NCBI RefSeq assembly: GCF_024158745.1
Contig: NZ_JAMZAW010000013.1
Location: forward strand, 146,199 to 210,198
DNA length: 64,000 nucleotides
Source of the DNA: Paenibacillus tyrphae
GTDB lineage: Bacteria; Bacillota; Bacilli; Paenibacillales; NBRC-103111
Reading direction: 5' to 3'
This document shows positions 51,329 through 59,465 of this stretch, in pieces. The translations under genes were made by a program, and so were the position numbers. The first letter of the stretch is position 1; each line of letters begins with the position of its first letter. Under the pieces are notes generated by a model, which did not search any database, was not told the origin of the DNA, and was given only the letters and a program-made list of their open reading frames with translations.

Positions 51329-52123
51329 CTACAACCCGAAAACATGCTTGGCCGTTTGCGTCGTCGCTTCGGCCACTTCCTCCGCGCTTTTGCCCATACA
51401 AGTGGAGACAGCCTGCAAGATGTGCGGCAGAAACGCGGGCTCGTTGCGTCCGTCCGCCGGCTTGGCGGGCAGATCCCGCGGCGTCAGGAACGGGGCGTCC
51501 GTCTCGATCATCAGCCGGTCGAGCGGGATGCGCCGCACCAGCTCCCGCAGATGCTTGCCCCGCCGCTCGTCGCAGATCCAGCCCGTAATCCCGATATACA
51601 GTCCCATATCGAGATACGTCTTCAGCTCGCTTGCGCTGCCGGTGAAGCAGTGGACGACCGCCCGGTCGATCCGGTGCAGATGCGTCTTCAAAATGCGGAC
51701 GAAATCCGCATGCGCCTCCCGCTCGTGCAGGAACAACGGCATCCGCAGCTCGCACGCCAGCATGACCTGCGCTTCGAACCATTTCCTCTGCACGTCGCGC
51801 GGCGAGAAGTCGCGGTTGTAATCCAAACCGCATTCTCCGATCGCTACGACGGAAGGCAGCGCGGCCAGCTTCCGCAACTGTGCCAGCGTGTCCGGGCCGC
51901 AGTTGCGGGCGTCGTGCGGATGGATGCCTGCGGTGGAGTACAGCTTGCCCGGGAATCGGGCCGCATACCGCGCAGCTTCTTCGCTGTTTCGCATATGCGT
52001 CCCCGTCAAGATGAGCGGCGAGACGCCCTCCGCTTCCGCCCGGGTGACGACCTGGTCGCGGTCCGGATGAAACGAGCGGTGCATCAGGTTAACTCCGATA
52101 TCGACCAGCGAAGGCTTCCTCAT
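51329..52123 (-). CDS. TatD-family metal-dependent DNase/hydrolase
   Basis: A 264-residue TIM-barrel hydrolase. The ATG at 52123 follows AAAGGAGCG. Metal sites are present in order: DIGVNLMHRSF near the start (a TatD usually has DxGxN or DxHxH), GIHPHDAR, VAIGECGLDYNRDFSP, LFLHEREAHADF, AVVHCFTGS and IETDAPFLTP. TatD proteins are 3'-5' exonucleases and take part in DNA repair or RNA quality control. The start overlaps the stop of kptA by four bases, so the two are coupled. Confidence 0.92.
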   Translation of the reverse strand: MRKPSLVDIGVNLMHRSFHPDRDQVVTRAEAEGVSPLILTGTHMRNSEEAARYAARFPGKLYSTAGIHPHDARNCGPDTLAQLRKLAALPSVVAIGECGLDYNRDFSPRDVQRKWFEAQVMLACELRMPLFLHEREAHADFVRILKTHLHRIDRAVVHCFTGSASELKTYLDMGLYIGITGWICDERRGKHLRELVRRIPLDRLMIETDAPFLTPRDLPAKPADGRNEPAFLPHILQAVSTCMGKSAEEVAEATTQTAKHVFGL

Positions 52124-52692
52124 CGTTTGCTCGCTCCTTTTCCATCGTCTACAGCGCAGCAGGACGCCGGCACTTCGTCGGCCAGCCACACTTCATTTCC
52201 CGCAAAATAAAACGATACGCCCATACTGCGGGCTTTAGCCGTGTCCACGCGCAGGATGACAAGCTCCCCTCTGCGGCTGCCTGCCAATGTGGCGAACTGT
52301 AGCCCTTCGGACAAATGCACGTACTGGCGGCCCATCGGGCGGATGCCTTCCCGCAGAATTGCCGGCGCGGCATGACGGTTCGTGCCATGATACAGCGTCT
52401 CGGGCGGGTCGCCGGGCTCGTAGCGAATCTTCTCGAAGCTGTGCCCGTATCGGGCGCGGATGCGGCCATTCGCGATTTCGAAGCGCTGCTTATCTGATTT
52501 GCGCACGACCTGCTCTACATCCTGCAGCGTGATCGACGCCCATCTGGGCTGCGACCGGATGGCGCGCATCATGTCTTTCAGTTCGCACGATCCGTCCATT
52601 GGGTCCAGAACGAGCCCGAACGCTTTGGGATCGTGCCTTAACAGTTTGGTCATAAATTTGCTTAAGCGAATTTCCGTTTTTTCATTTAACAT
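52120..52692 (-). CDS. kptA: RNA 2'-phosphotransferase KptA (Tpt1)
   Basis: A 190-residue NAD-dependent enzyme that moves an internal RNA 2'-phosphate to ADP-ribose; in eukaryotes it ends tRNA splicing, in bacteria its natural substrate is unclear. Blocks are LSKFMTKLLRHDPKAFGL (conserved Arg and His), FEIANGRIRARYGHS, ETLYHGTNRHAAPAIL and MGRQYVHLSE. The ATG at 52692 follows AAGGAAGAG; the upstream GTG at 52722 has no such site. It lies directly behind a RNase H-fold gene and a tRNA array and overlaps tatD. Confidence 0.93.
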   Translation of the reverse strand: MLNEKTEIRLSKFMTKLLRHDPKAFGLVLDPMDGSCELKDMMRAIRSQPRWASITLQDVEQVVRKSDKQRFEIANGRIRARYGHSFEKIRYEPGDPPETLYHGTNRHAAPAILREGIRPMGRQYVHLSEGLQFATLAGSRRGELVILRVDTAKARSMGVSFYFAGNEVWLADEVPASCCAVDDGKGASKR

Positions 52693-52718
52693 GTCGATCT
52701 CTTCCTTATTTAAAAAGT

Positions 52719-53294
52719 TCACATAACCAGGCTAGCCGGTCGTTTCGTATGCCGGTTGGCATAGGCGGAGGCGGCGTACGAGTCAGGCTTCACCCTAGCG
52801 GCGTATCTTCCCATCGCTTCGACCCGGTCCACCATCTCCTGAACGTACAGCGACGTCTTGTTGACGACCGGCTCCGTGCCCGCATCAATATCGATGAACG
52901 CTTCCAGCGAAGCGCCTTGGTACACATAGGGCAGCAGCAGCTCTTCCATCCGGTTCACCGCGTCCCCCTCGAAATAGCAGGCTATCTCTTGCGAGAGCGA
53001 CGTTTCGATCGTCAGCTTCTCTTTGACGGAGGTCAGCTCCCGGGGAAGCACCACCTGCCGGTAGCAGGCCCAAGCCCCTTTGCCCGGACGGCGGATAATA
53101 ATGCCGGTCACGAATTTGGTGTGACCGCGGTGAACCTGGCTGTCGGTACCGATCATCAGTTGATACGGCGATGCCGGATCTAGAGAGACGAACCGCAGCA
53201 TCCGCTCGATCACATCGTCGAGGGAGAGGCGGCGTTCTGTCACATTGTGAAATGTGAGGTCATCGTGCATGGTAAAAAGATTTGTTCGCTTCAT
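52719..53294 (-). CDS. Ribonuclease H-like YkuK-family protein (DUF458)
   Basis: A 191-residue protein of the YkuK family, which has a RNase H-like fold. The opening MHDDLTFHNVTERRLSLDDV is followed by YQLMIGTDSQVHRGHTKFVT, where the Asp starts the acidic set, then KLTIETSLSQEIACYFEGDA and EAFIDIDAGTEPVVNKTSLY, with further acidic residues. The ATG at 53294 follows AGGTGA. It begins 53 nt downstream of a tRNA-like gene and ends 26 nt before the kptA start, so RNA-end processing is a plausible setting. Confidence 0.85.
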   Translation of the reverse strand: MKRTNLFTMHDDLTFHNVTERRLSLDDVIERMLRFVSLDPASPYQLMIGTDSQVHRGHTKFVTGIIIRRPGKGAWACYRQVVLPRELTSVKEKLTIETSLSQEIACYFEGDAVNRMEELLLPYVYQGASLEAFIDIDAGTEPVVNKTSLYVQEMVDRVEAMGRYAARVKPDSYAASAYANRHTKRPASLVM

Positions 53295-53347
53295 GGTTGT
53301 TTGTCACCTGTACAACGTACACGGCATCCTTTCGTTATGTATTTGGT

Positions 53348-53421
53348 TGGAGCCGGCGGGACTTGAACCCGCGGCCTCCGGTCTGACGAACCGGCGAGAA
53401 CTCCCGCTTCTCCACAGCTCC
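53348..53421 (-). tRNA. tRNA-like gene with GUC anticodon position and C33
   Basis: A 74-nt cloverleaf can be drawn: acceptor GGAGCTG/CGGCTCC, D-stem GAGA/TCTC, anticodon stem CCGGT/ACCGG with loop TCGTCAG, variable AGGCC, T-stem GCGGG/CCCGC with TTCAAGT, discriminator A, no encoded CCA. By position the anticodon is GUC (Asp), but base 33 is C instead of the almost invariant U, and the body does not resemble a usual tRNA-Asp. It may be a degenerate or specialised tRNA. Confidence 0.7.
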
Positions 53422-53430
53422 ATGTGAGTA

Positions 53431-53501
53431 TAGGGGAAGATGGAATCGAACCACCGCTCGCGGCTTCAAAGGCCGCTGCCTTACCACTTGGCGATTCCCC
53501 T
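53431..53501 (-). tRNA. tRNA-Gln (UUG)
   Basis: A 71-nt cloverleaf: acceptor AGGGGAA/TTCCCCT, D-arm GCC..GGC with AAGTGGTAA, anticodon stem GCGGC/GCCGC, loop CTTTGAA with U33 and anticodon UUG, variable GAGC, T-arm with TTCGATT, discriminator A, no encoded CCA. The D-arm matches tRNA-Gln of Bacillus. Confidence 0.82.
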
Positions 53502-53509
53502 GAGTTGGA

Positions 53510-53585
53510 CGGATAGGTGCGGGGACGGCCCGCAGGTCTGCCAGTCGCCGAATATAGCAGCAACCTCTATGACTACATCCTATCC
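53510..53585 (-). pseudogene. Degenerate tRNA-like sequence
   Basis: A perfect 7-bp acceptor stem (GGATAGG/CCTATCC) and a perfect T-stem (TGCGG/CCGCA) are seen at tRNA spacing, but the T loop reads GCCGTCC, not TTCRANN. A stem GTTGCTG/CGGCGAC with wobble pairs and loop CTATATT could be an anticodon arm (AUA). It is either a decayed tRNA or a tRNA mimic. Confidence 0.4.
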
Positions 53586-53597
53586 ATGATGAAATGG

Positions 53598-53671
53598 TGA
53601 CGCATGGGGGATTCGAACCCGCCGAGTGCACGAGTGAAAGTCGTGTGGCTTAACCGCTTGCCTAATGCGCC
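53598..53671 (-). tRNA. tRNA-Glu (UUC), T-stem with extra base
   Basis: A 74-nt cloverleaf: acceptor GGCGCAT/ATGCGTC, D-arm GGC..GCC, anticodon stem CACGA/TCGTG, loop CTTTCAC with anticodon UUC, T loop TTCGAAT, discriminator A, no encoded CCA. The T-stem is GGCGGG against CCCCC, so one C must bulge or mispair. The body otherwise resembles tRNA-Glu. Confidence 0.75.
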
Positions 53672-53742
53672 GCGTTAAAAATGAAAAAGACTGCGAGCTC
53701 ACGCGCTTTTCTCCGCCCGGATTCGTGCCAAGGCATAAGAAA

Positions 53743-53764
53743 AGCCGCCGTGATCCGGCAGCCT
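53743..53764 (-). terminator. Terminator behind the 38-codon ORF
   Basis: GGCTGCCG and CGGCGGCTTTTC arms on the minus strand form a GC-rich hairpin with a T run, about 35 nt after the stop at 53800. It separates this small unit from the tRNA array. Confidence 0.6.
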
Positions 53765-53799
53765 TGTATCTCCGCATTTCGCATACGCCGAAACGTATG

Positions 53800-53916
53800 T
53801 CAGAATCGCCCGACCTTCAGGGAAGGAGGGGTTCGGAGCAGACCAAGACTACTGGATTTTGTTTGTAATTCAAATTGAACCTCATGAACATGGACAATCT
53901 TATCATGATTCGTCAT
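53800..53916 (-). CDS. Small ORF of 38 codons, unknown
   Basis: A possible microprotein, MTNHDKIVHVHEVQFELQTK and on to KVGRF. GGAAGGAG lies eight to twelve nt before the ATG and a terminator follows, which favours real translation. No signal peptide, membrane helix or family is recognised. Confidence 0.45.
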   Translation of the reverse strand: MTNHDKIVHVHEVQFELQTKSSSLGLLRTPPSLKVGRF

Positions 53917-54001
53917 CGCTACTCTCTCCTTCCACGTGAATTTAAGCAAACAAAAAAGCTGCGCTTCGTCCCTTTTTCCCGCCACGAAGGCAAAAGAAAA
54001 A

Positions 54002-54021
54002 GGCTACGACGATTCGCAGCC
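54002..54021 (-). terminator. Terminator behind the 44-codon ORF
   Basis: GGCTGCGA and TCGTAGCC pair with one wobble around ATCG, followed on the minus strand by TTTTTCTTTT. Confidence 0.65.
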
Positions 54022-54039
54022 TCACCTACCGAATTCCGA

Positions 54040-54174
54040 TTACGATGCGTCTAAAAGCCCCAAACATCGTACAGGTACGCGAAAGCTACGTAAAAAGCGT
54101 TGGTTATGAAAGGAATCATGAGCGAAACCATGCTCGGTATGTAACAGTTGTTCGAATGCGATATGCGTTCTCAT
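54040..54174 (-). CDS. Small ORF of 44 codons, unknown
   Basis: Starts at ATG behind AAGGGAGG and runs MRTHIAFEQLLHTEHGFAHD to GLLDAS. It is His- and Phe-rich and has no recognised family. A terminator 20 nt behind the stop and a good ribosome site support it; the small size and lack of family keep it uncertain. Confidence 0.45.
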   Translation of the reverse strand: MRTHIAFEQLLHTEHGFAHDSFHNQRFLRSFRVPVRCLGLLDAS

Positions 54175-54490
54175 GTTCCTAACCTCCCTTCGCTTTTGTG
54201 TTCATCAAGTTGGTGAAATCTTATCACGCGTACCGCGAGCATGTCAACCATTATTTTTGTAAAATTGTATTTCTTTAACTTTCACACTTTACCGCCGTAA
54301 GGAGACAGCGTGGTAAAAAATGGGTTTCCTCCGAAGCGGTCCGACCATGCCATGATCGAGAGCCCGCATAAAGATCCCGAGCAAAAAAGGTAAGGATGAC
54401 AAGCCGGATCAAGCAAAACGCAAACAGACTGCCGAATGGCAGTCTCAGAGTGTTGAGAAAGTGGTTTTCACAAAAAATAGAGAAACATCC

Positions 54491-54680
54491 GGAGGGGGGG
54501 TATCTACTGGAGGAGCGATAGCGTTCGTCTTTGTCTGCGGGAAATACCCGCTGTTAAGCGGATTCTAATGAAAATTTCCTGCAGACCCGGGGTCCCCGCA
54601 AAGTACTCGGACTGAGCTTCTCCGATTCCACTTCACTTTGCGGGGTGGAGTAGCGACCGGAAGTAGATACCCCACCCCCT
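54491..54680. repeat. MITE-like element with inverted ends
   Basis: GGAGGGGGGGTATCTACT at the left and AGTAGATACCCCACCCCCT at the right are imperfect inverted repeats about 190 nt apart, with a further shared inner motif (GAGGAGCGATAGCG against CGGTCGCTACTCC). The inside holds GC-rich stems and no ORF. It fills most of the gap between the small ORFs and the siderophore permease gene. A non-autonomous mobile repeat is the best guess; no target duplication was identified. Confidence 0.55.
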
Positions 54681-54702
54681 CGTCGCATCCTTCATTCGCA
54701 TT

Positions 54703-56763
54703 TTATCTGCGTGAAGACCGCATCAGCCATAGAAAATAAGGCGCTCCGAGGAGCGAGACGATCAGGCCCGACGGAATTTCCTTGGGCGGCAGCAGATTGC
54801 GGCCGACGATGTCGGCCAATACGAGCAGGACGGCCCCGAGCAGTGCAGCAAGCGGCATGAGCCGGCGATGATTGTGCCCGATCAGAAGACGCGCCGCATG
54901 AGGGGCGATCAGCCCGACGAAGCCGATCGTGCCTACGATCGATACGGCCGCAGCCGCCAGCGCCACGCCGATCGCCGCCGCTCTCAGCCGCGTTTGCTCG
55001 ACGTTGACCCCGAGGCCCACGGCGCCCTCCTGACCGAAGGCCAAAATGTCCACTCTCCGCCCGATCAGCCATGCCAGCGGCAGCAGCAGCACGGGCCACA
55101 CCACAAGCTGCGCCAGCTCCTCCCAGCCCCGCGCGTACGTGCTGCCGGAAATCCAGGCTAACGCCACGGCCACGTTCATTTTGGTCTGCACCACGATGAG
55201 CTGAATGACGGCCGAGCCGCACGCGGATACCGCGATCCCGACGAGCGCCAACACGGCAGGCTGCAGGCCCGTTTTGCGGGCGATCAGATAGACGATCAGC
55301 GCCGCAGCGATCGCTCCAGCGAAGGAAGCAAACGGCAGCAGAGCGATCGGCAGCTCCGGCCAGACGAGCAGCAGAAGCAGTGCGCCGACTCCGGCCCCGG
55401 CCGAGACGCCGACGATGGATGGGTCGGCCATCGGATTGCGCACGACCCCCTGCAGCAGCAGGCCGCTGACCGCAAGCGCCGCGCCGGCGCAGGCCGCGAC
55501 GAGCATCCGGGGCAGCCGCTGGTCGAGCACGATCGAGCGGGCCAGCTCGGGGCCTTCGCCTTGAACCGCCGCCAGCACGTCTTGCAGCGGGATTTTCACA
55601 TCGCCGAAGATCATGCCCAGAATCGTGACCGCGACGAGCAGCACCGCGAATAGACCAAGGAGCGCACGGTACGAAAGGAAGCGGGACGTCGTGCCAAGCG
55701 ACGAGGCGGACGGCTTCGGCACCTCGCGATGCTTTTGCGCCGCCCGGTAGGACAAATAGGCGAGGCAAGGCCCCCCGATAAGCGCCGTAACCGCGCCTAC
55801 CGGAAGCTCGCCGTACGAGCTGTTGTTGGCCAGCCGGCTGCCCACGTCGGCTGCCACCAGAATGACGGCCCCCCATAAGAAAGAGGCCGGCAGAAGCAGC
55901 TTGTGGCTGCGCACCCCGATCAAGCGAACCAGATGCGGCGCGAGCAGCCCGACAAAGCCGATCGGACCGACGATACTGACGATCACGGCGGCAAGCAGCA
56001 GCGCCAGAACCAGACTGATCAGCCGGATGCGCCCTACATGCTGACCGAGCGACTGCGCCGTCTCTTCGCTGAGCAGCAGCAGGTCGAGCGAGCGGGAGAG
56101 AAACAGGGCTGCCGCGGCGGCAGCCCCAACCCAAGGCCAGGCGGCGCCAACGCCGCTCCAGTCGTTCTGTACGAGCGTGCCGCTGCCCCACAGAAACAGG
56201 CCGCTCGTTTCCTCTTCGAACAATAGCTGCAGCGCGCCGGTCATCGCGGACACGGCCATCGATACGATCATTCCGGCCAGTGTCATGCGCAGCGGCGTCG
56301 CGCGCAGCCCCCCGGCCAGCGAATAAGCCAGCAGCGCCGCGAAAACGGCACCGCCGAACGCCACCAGCATCGGCGAGACGCCCATCAGCGACGGGGCGAA
56401 CACGGTGGCCGCCACGACCGCGAAATAGGCGCCTGCATTGATGCCGAGCGTACCGGCCGAAGCCAGCGGGTTGCGGGTAATCGTCTGCAGCAGCACGCCC
56501 GCGACCGCAAGCGCCCCGCCGGCCAGCATGCCGGCAACGACTCGCGGCAGCCGCAGCGTGCGTACGATCTGGTGCTCGGCCGTATCCTGCGGAGCGAAGA
56601 CCGCTTCAAGTACCATGCGGGGAGTCAGATCGGCCGCTCCCTGCATCACATGAACGACCATGAGCAGGAGCAGCAGCGCCGCTCCCCCTCCGAACACGAG
56701 AACGGGCGGGGCCCAGCCGCGCATAAAGAAAGCAGCGTTTACGCCGCTTCTTTCCGTTCTCAT
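54703..56763 (-). CDS. Fused FecCD-type siderophore ABC transporter permease (FhuB-like)
   Basis: A 686-residue membrane protein made of two FecCD permease halves in tandem, as in FhuB. The first half has LPRVVAGMLAGGALAVAGVL and TRNPLASAGTLGINAGAYFA; the second has LPRMLVAACAGAALAVSGLL and VRNPMADPSIVGVSAGAGVG. Each half also carries GxIGFVGLxAPHxxRLxxG, the site that meets the ATPase. About 18-20 membrane helices are expected. It overlaps the binding-protein gene by four nt. No ATPase gene follows in the window, so it must use one encoded elsewhere. Confidence 0.93.
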   Translation of the reverse strand: MRTERSGVNAAFFMRGWAPPVLVFGGGAALLLLLMVVHVMQGAADLTPRMVLEAVFAPQDTAEHQIVRTLRLPRVVAGMLAGGALAVAGVLLQTITRNPLASAGTLGINAGAYFAVVAATVFAPSLMGVSPMLVAFGGAVFAALLAYSLAGGLRATPLRMTLAGMIVSMAVSAMTGALQLLFEEETSGLFLWGSGTLVQNDWSGVGAAWPWVGAAAAAALFLSRSLDLLLLSEETAQSLGQHVGRIRLISLVLALLLAAVIVSIVGPIGFVGLLAPHLVRLIGVRSHKLLLPASFLWGAVILVAADVGSRLANNSSYGELPVGAVTALIGGPCLAYLSYRAAQKHREVPKPSASSLGTTSRFLSYRALLGLFAVLLVAVTILGMIFGDVKIPLQDVLAAVQGEGPELARSIVLDQRLPRMLVAACAGAALAVSGLLLQGVVRNPMADPSIVGVSAGAGVGALLLLLVWPELPIALLPFASFAGAIAAALIVYLIARKTGLQPAVLALVGIAVSACGSAVIQLIVVQTKMNVAVALAWISGSTYARGWEELAQLVVWPVLLLPLAWLIGRRVDILAFGQEGAVGLGVNVEQTRLRAAAIGVALAAAAVSIVGTIGFVGLIAPHAARLLIGHNHRRLMPLAALLGAVLLVLADIVGRNLLPPKEIPSGLIVSLLGAPYFLWLMRSSRR

Positions 56764-57797
56764 TTGGTCATCGCCGCCGCCGCTTTTTCAGCGATCAGCT
56801 GTGCCGACAGCGGTCCGCCGAACAGCCACGTATCGCCGCCCATCGCGTACATCCGGTTTTCCTTGACGAAATCGAGGTTTTTCCATACCGGATTTTCCTT
56901 CAGTTGATTGGTGAAAATGTTATCGTCATCCTGCACGATGTAGAAGAAATTCGCTTTCTTCATGGCGAGCAGCGGCTCGACGCCCCCTTCTTCGAAGGTC
57001 GGGACGTAGCCCTTCGGCTTGAACGCGTTTTTCATCCCCAGCTTGATCAGCACCTTGGCCGACATCGCGTTATCCGACATGATGCGCATCGTCGGCGCTT
57101 TTTTCAGCGAGAAAGCTTGCACAAGGATGAATTCGGAGTCCGCTTTGCCCGCTTTCTTCACTTTGTCGGCCAGTCCGGCAATCGCCGTGTCGACTTCCTT
57201 CAGCACTTTTTCCCCTTCGTCCTTCTTGTTCAGCGCGTCCGCGGCGATCCGGAAATTTTTCTCCATCATCGCGTAAGCATCCGGCTCCTTTTCCGTGTTC
57301 GTATAAAACACGACGGTCGGAGCGATCGCTTTTAATTTATCGTAAAAGGCTTCGACGCGGTTGGTCGCGATGATCAAATCCGGCTTCAGTGCGGAGATTT
57401 GCTCCAAACTCGGCTCGACCCGGCTGCCGACATCCTTCACGTCCGGGGACAGCTCGTGCTTCACCTTCACCCATTTCTTGTAGCCTTCGATATCGGCAAT
57501 GCCGACCGGCTGTACGCCCAGCGCCAGCACATCCTCGACAACCGACCATTCGATGGCGACGATGCGCTGCGGCGTGCCTTTGATCTCCGTGGTGCCGAGC
57601 AGATGGTTGATGGTCCGAACCGCCGGATCTTGCGATTTGCCCTGCTCTTGCGTCGAAGCTTGCTCCGGCTTCTTGGCGTCGGTGCCGGAAGCGGCTTTCG
57701 GAGCGGAAGATGTATTGGTATTCGCCGTTCCGCAGCCGGCGATGAAGAGCATGGCGCAGCAAAAGACCAGTAAAAAACAATGCATAGATCGTGACAT
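56760..57797 (-). CDS. Iron-siderophore-binding lipoprotein
   Basis: A 345-residue binding protein of the FecB/BtuF type. The start ATG at 57797 follows GGGGGG. The lipoprotein signal MSRSMHCFLLVFCCAMLFIA leads to the lipobox IAGC, Cys22. A Ser/Ala/Lys linker is followed by HLLGTTEIKGTPQRIVAIEW, the usual strand for this family, with LEQISALKPDLIIATNR and further typical blocks. The upstream Fur box shows iron control. It delivers ferric siderophore to the fused permease encoded next. Confidence 0.92.
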   Translation of the reverse strand: MSRSMHCFLLVFCCAMLFIAGCGTANTNTSSAPKAASGTDAKKPEQASTQEQGKSQDPAVRTINHLLGTTEIKGTPQRIVAIEWSVVEDVLALGVQPVGIADIEGYKKWVKVKHELSPDVKDVGSRVEPSLEQISALKPDLIIATNRVEAFYDKLKAIAPTVVFYTNTEKEPDAYAMMEKNFRIAADALNKKDEGEKVLKEVDTAIAGLADKVKKAGKADSEFILVQAFSLKKAPTMRIMSDNAMSAKVLIKLGMKNAFKPKGYVPTFEEGGVEPLLAMKKANFFYIVQDDDNIFTNQLKENPVWKNLDFVKENRMYAMGGDTWLFGGPLSAQLIAEKAAAAMTK

Positions 57798-57825
57798 GAT
57801 AGAGCCCCCCAAGTATGTACATTAA

Positions 57826-57848
57826 TTGATAATAATTATCATTATCAA
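57826..57848 (-). promoter_or_regulatory. Fur box upstream of the siderophore uptake genes
   Basis: TTGATAATAATTATCATTATCAA is a nearly perfect inverted repeat that matches the Fur consensus GATAATGATTATCATTATC closely. It lies 29 nt before the lipoprotein start, where it would block transcription when iron is plentiful. Confidence 0.9.
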
Positions 57849-57999
57849 TTGACAGTTTAAAATGGTTTCCTGCTTCTGTCAATCCCCAGTTGTTCGGATG
57901 AAATTGGAGATGAAAACTATGGCTAAAGATTTTCCCGGGAAATACTTTATGAGATAATGATGCCAACAAAGCAGGCGTTACGAAAAAGGGGGAGCCTTC

Positions 58000-58659
58000 G
58001 TGAACCACAGTATGACGCTGAATTCGGACGATGAGCGGATAAGTTACCTTCGCCGCAACGATGCCAAGCTGGCCGCTCTGATCGCCCTCATCGGCGAATT
58101 GACGTTTAACGTGCGCAGCAGCCATTTTGAGTCGCTGGTGCTGTCGATTGTCGGGCAACAGCTTTCCGTGAAAGCAGCAGCCACCATCAACAACCGGGTA
58201 AGATCGCTCGTCTCCTCCATCACTCCCGAGGAGATCGCCCACGTCGATCCGGAAGCTCTCCGAACCGCAGGGCTATCGTTCGCCAAAATCAACTACATCA
58301 AAGACTTGAGTGCCAAGCTGCTTCATCAGGAAATCGACCTGACCCTGTTGCCCCAACTGGAAGACCGCGAAGTCGTTGAGATGCTCACCAAGGTAAAAGG
58401 GATCGGCCAATGGACGGCAGAAATGTTTCTGATCTTTTCTTTGGGGCGAATGAACGTGCTGTCTCTGGGCGATGTGGGACTGGTGCGAGGAGCCCGATGG
58501 CTGTATTCGGCAGAACATAAAAAAGACGGCAACCCTTTGGCGCAGCATGCGCAGAAATGGTCGCCGTATTGCAGCGTCGCCTCCCTCTACTTATGGGAAG
58601 CCGTCAACCGCGGATATGTCGATTCAGGCAAAACGGTCGAGGAACTCGTCTCAGGCTGA
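58000..58659 (+). CDS. AlkA-type DNA-3-methyladenine glycosylase
   Basis: A 219-residue HhH-GPD base-excision glycosylase. The helix-hairpin-helix is EMLTKVKGIGQWTAEMFLIF and the catalytic Asp lies in NVLSLGDVGLVRG. The opening block SHFESLVLSIVGQQLSVKAA is typical of the AlkA branch, which removes alkylated purines. GGGGGAG precedes a GTG start. It stands alone on the plus strand. Confidence 0.92.
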   Translation: MNHSMTLNSDDERISYLRRNDAKLAALIALIGELTFNVRSSHFESLVLSIVGQQLSVKAAATINNRVRSLVSSITPEEIAHVDPEALRTAGLSFAKINYIKDLSAKLLHQEIDLTLLPQLEDREVVEMLTKVKGIGQWTAEMFLIFSLGRMNVLSLGDVGLVRGARWLYSAEHKKDGNPLAQHAQKWSPYCSVASLYLWEAVNRGYVDSGKTVEELVSG

Positions 58660-58685
58660 GCTGCTTTTTCCGTCGAACCGTCGGT

Positions 58686-59384
58686 TCAGAGCAAATCGTC
58701 GAATAGGCTTGACTCGGTTTTGGAAGGCCAGCGCTGCCCCCGTTCCCAGTTCAAAACAAACGACTCGTAGCGCCGATTCTCCGGGAAAACGTCCAAATTC
58801 CCGAAATACCTCTCGATCGCGAGAAGCTGGGACGTATGGGCGCGCAGCGCTGCTGCTTTGACGCTCCATGCTTGCTCCGTATCAATGACGAGCGTAGGCT
58901 CGTAGCCTTGCTCGGTCAGCGTCTTCGACCGAATGTAGTACAGCTTCTGGACCGATGGGCACCGCCCGTTCAGGACGGCCGCTGTCGCAAACCGCGAAAT
59001 CGCCATATGATCGGGATGAAAATTGCCACCATCCTCCGGAAACGTTACCACGATTCTCAAACGGTGTTTGTTGATGAAACGGATGACCGCCTCCAGAAAG
59101 AGCGTCTCGTCGACCGTGTCCAGTTTTCCGTCGGGGAAGCCGAGATGCTTCACTTCCGCAATGCCCAGCACCGCGGCGGCCTTCTCCATTTCCTTGACCC
59201 GGATCGCGGCAAGCTCCTCCTTCGTCGCTTGCGCCGCGTAGCCGTTCTTTTGCCCCGCTTCGCCCTTGGTCGCCAGCAGCAGCACGGGCGCATGCCCTTC
59301 ATCCGCCAGCTGCCGGATCAGGCACGCGCTCAAAAAGGTTTCATCGTCCGGGTGCGCGTATAAAAATCCGATCGGTTCTCCCAT
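58686..59384 (-). CDS. PIG-L-family deacetylase (BshB-like)
   Basis: A 232-residue zinc deacetylase. Metal ligands lie in YAHPDDETFL near the start and NFHPDHMAISRF in the middle. GGAGG precedes the ATG at 59384. The family includes BshB enzymes that deacetylate GlcNAc-malate in bacillithiol synthesis; similarity of the block VKHLGFPDGKLDTVDE with BshB2-like proteins makes this possible, but other N-acetyl-sugar substrates cannot be excluded. It is convergent with the AlkA gene. Confidence 0.88.
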   Translation of the reverse strand: MGEPIGFLYAHPDDETFLSACLIRQLADEGHAPVLLLATKGEAGQKNGYAAQATKEELAAIRVKEMEKAAAVLGIAEVKHLGFPDGKLDTVDETLFLEAVIRFINKHRLRIVVTFPEDGGNFHPDHMAISRFATAAVLNGRCPSVQKLYYIRSKTLTEQGYEPTLVIDTEQAWSVKAAALRAHTSQLLAIERYFGNLDVFPENRRYESFVLNWERGQRWPSKTESSLFDDLL

Positions 59385-59465
59385 CGTCAGACGCCTCCTT
59401 TTTAGACCCATTATAGCCTACTTTCGGGAGATCAAAACGAGCGACATCCCTTTTTTCCGTATCGG

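Noticed and set aside
54692..56191. 499-codon minus-strand frame overlapping the siderophore permease
   Set aside because: The other frame of the same strand encodes a clear double FecCD permease; this one is an Arg/Gly/Ala-rich shadow.
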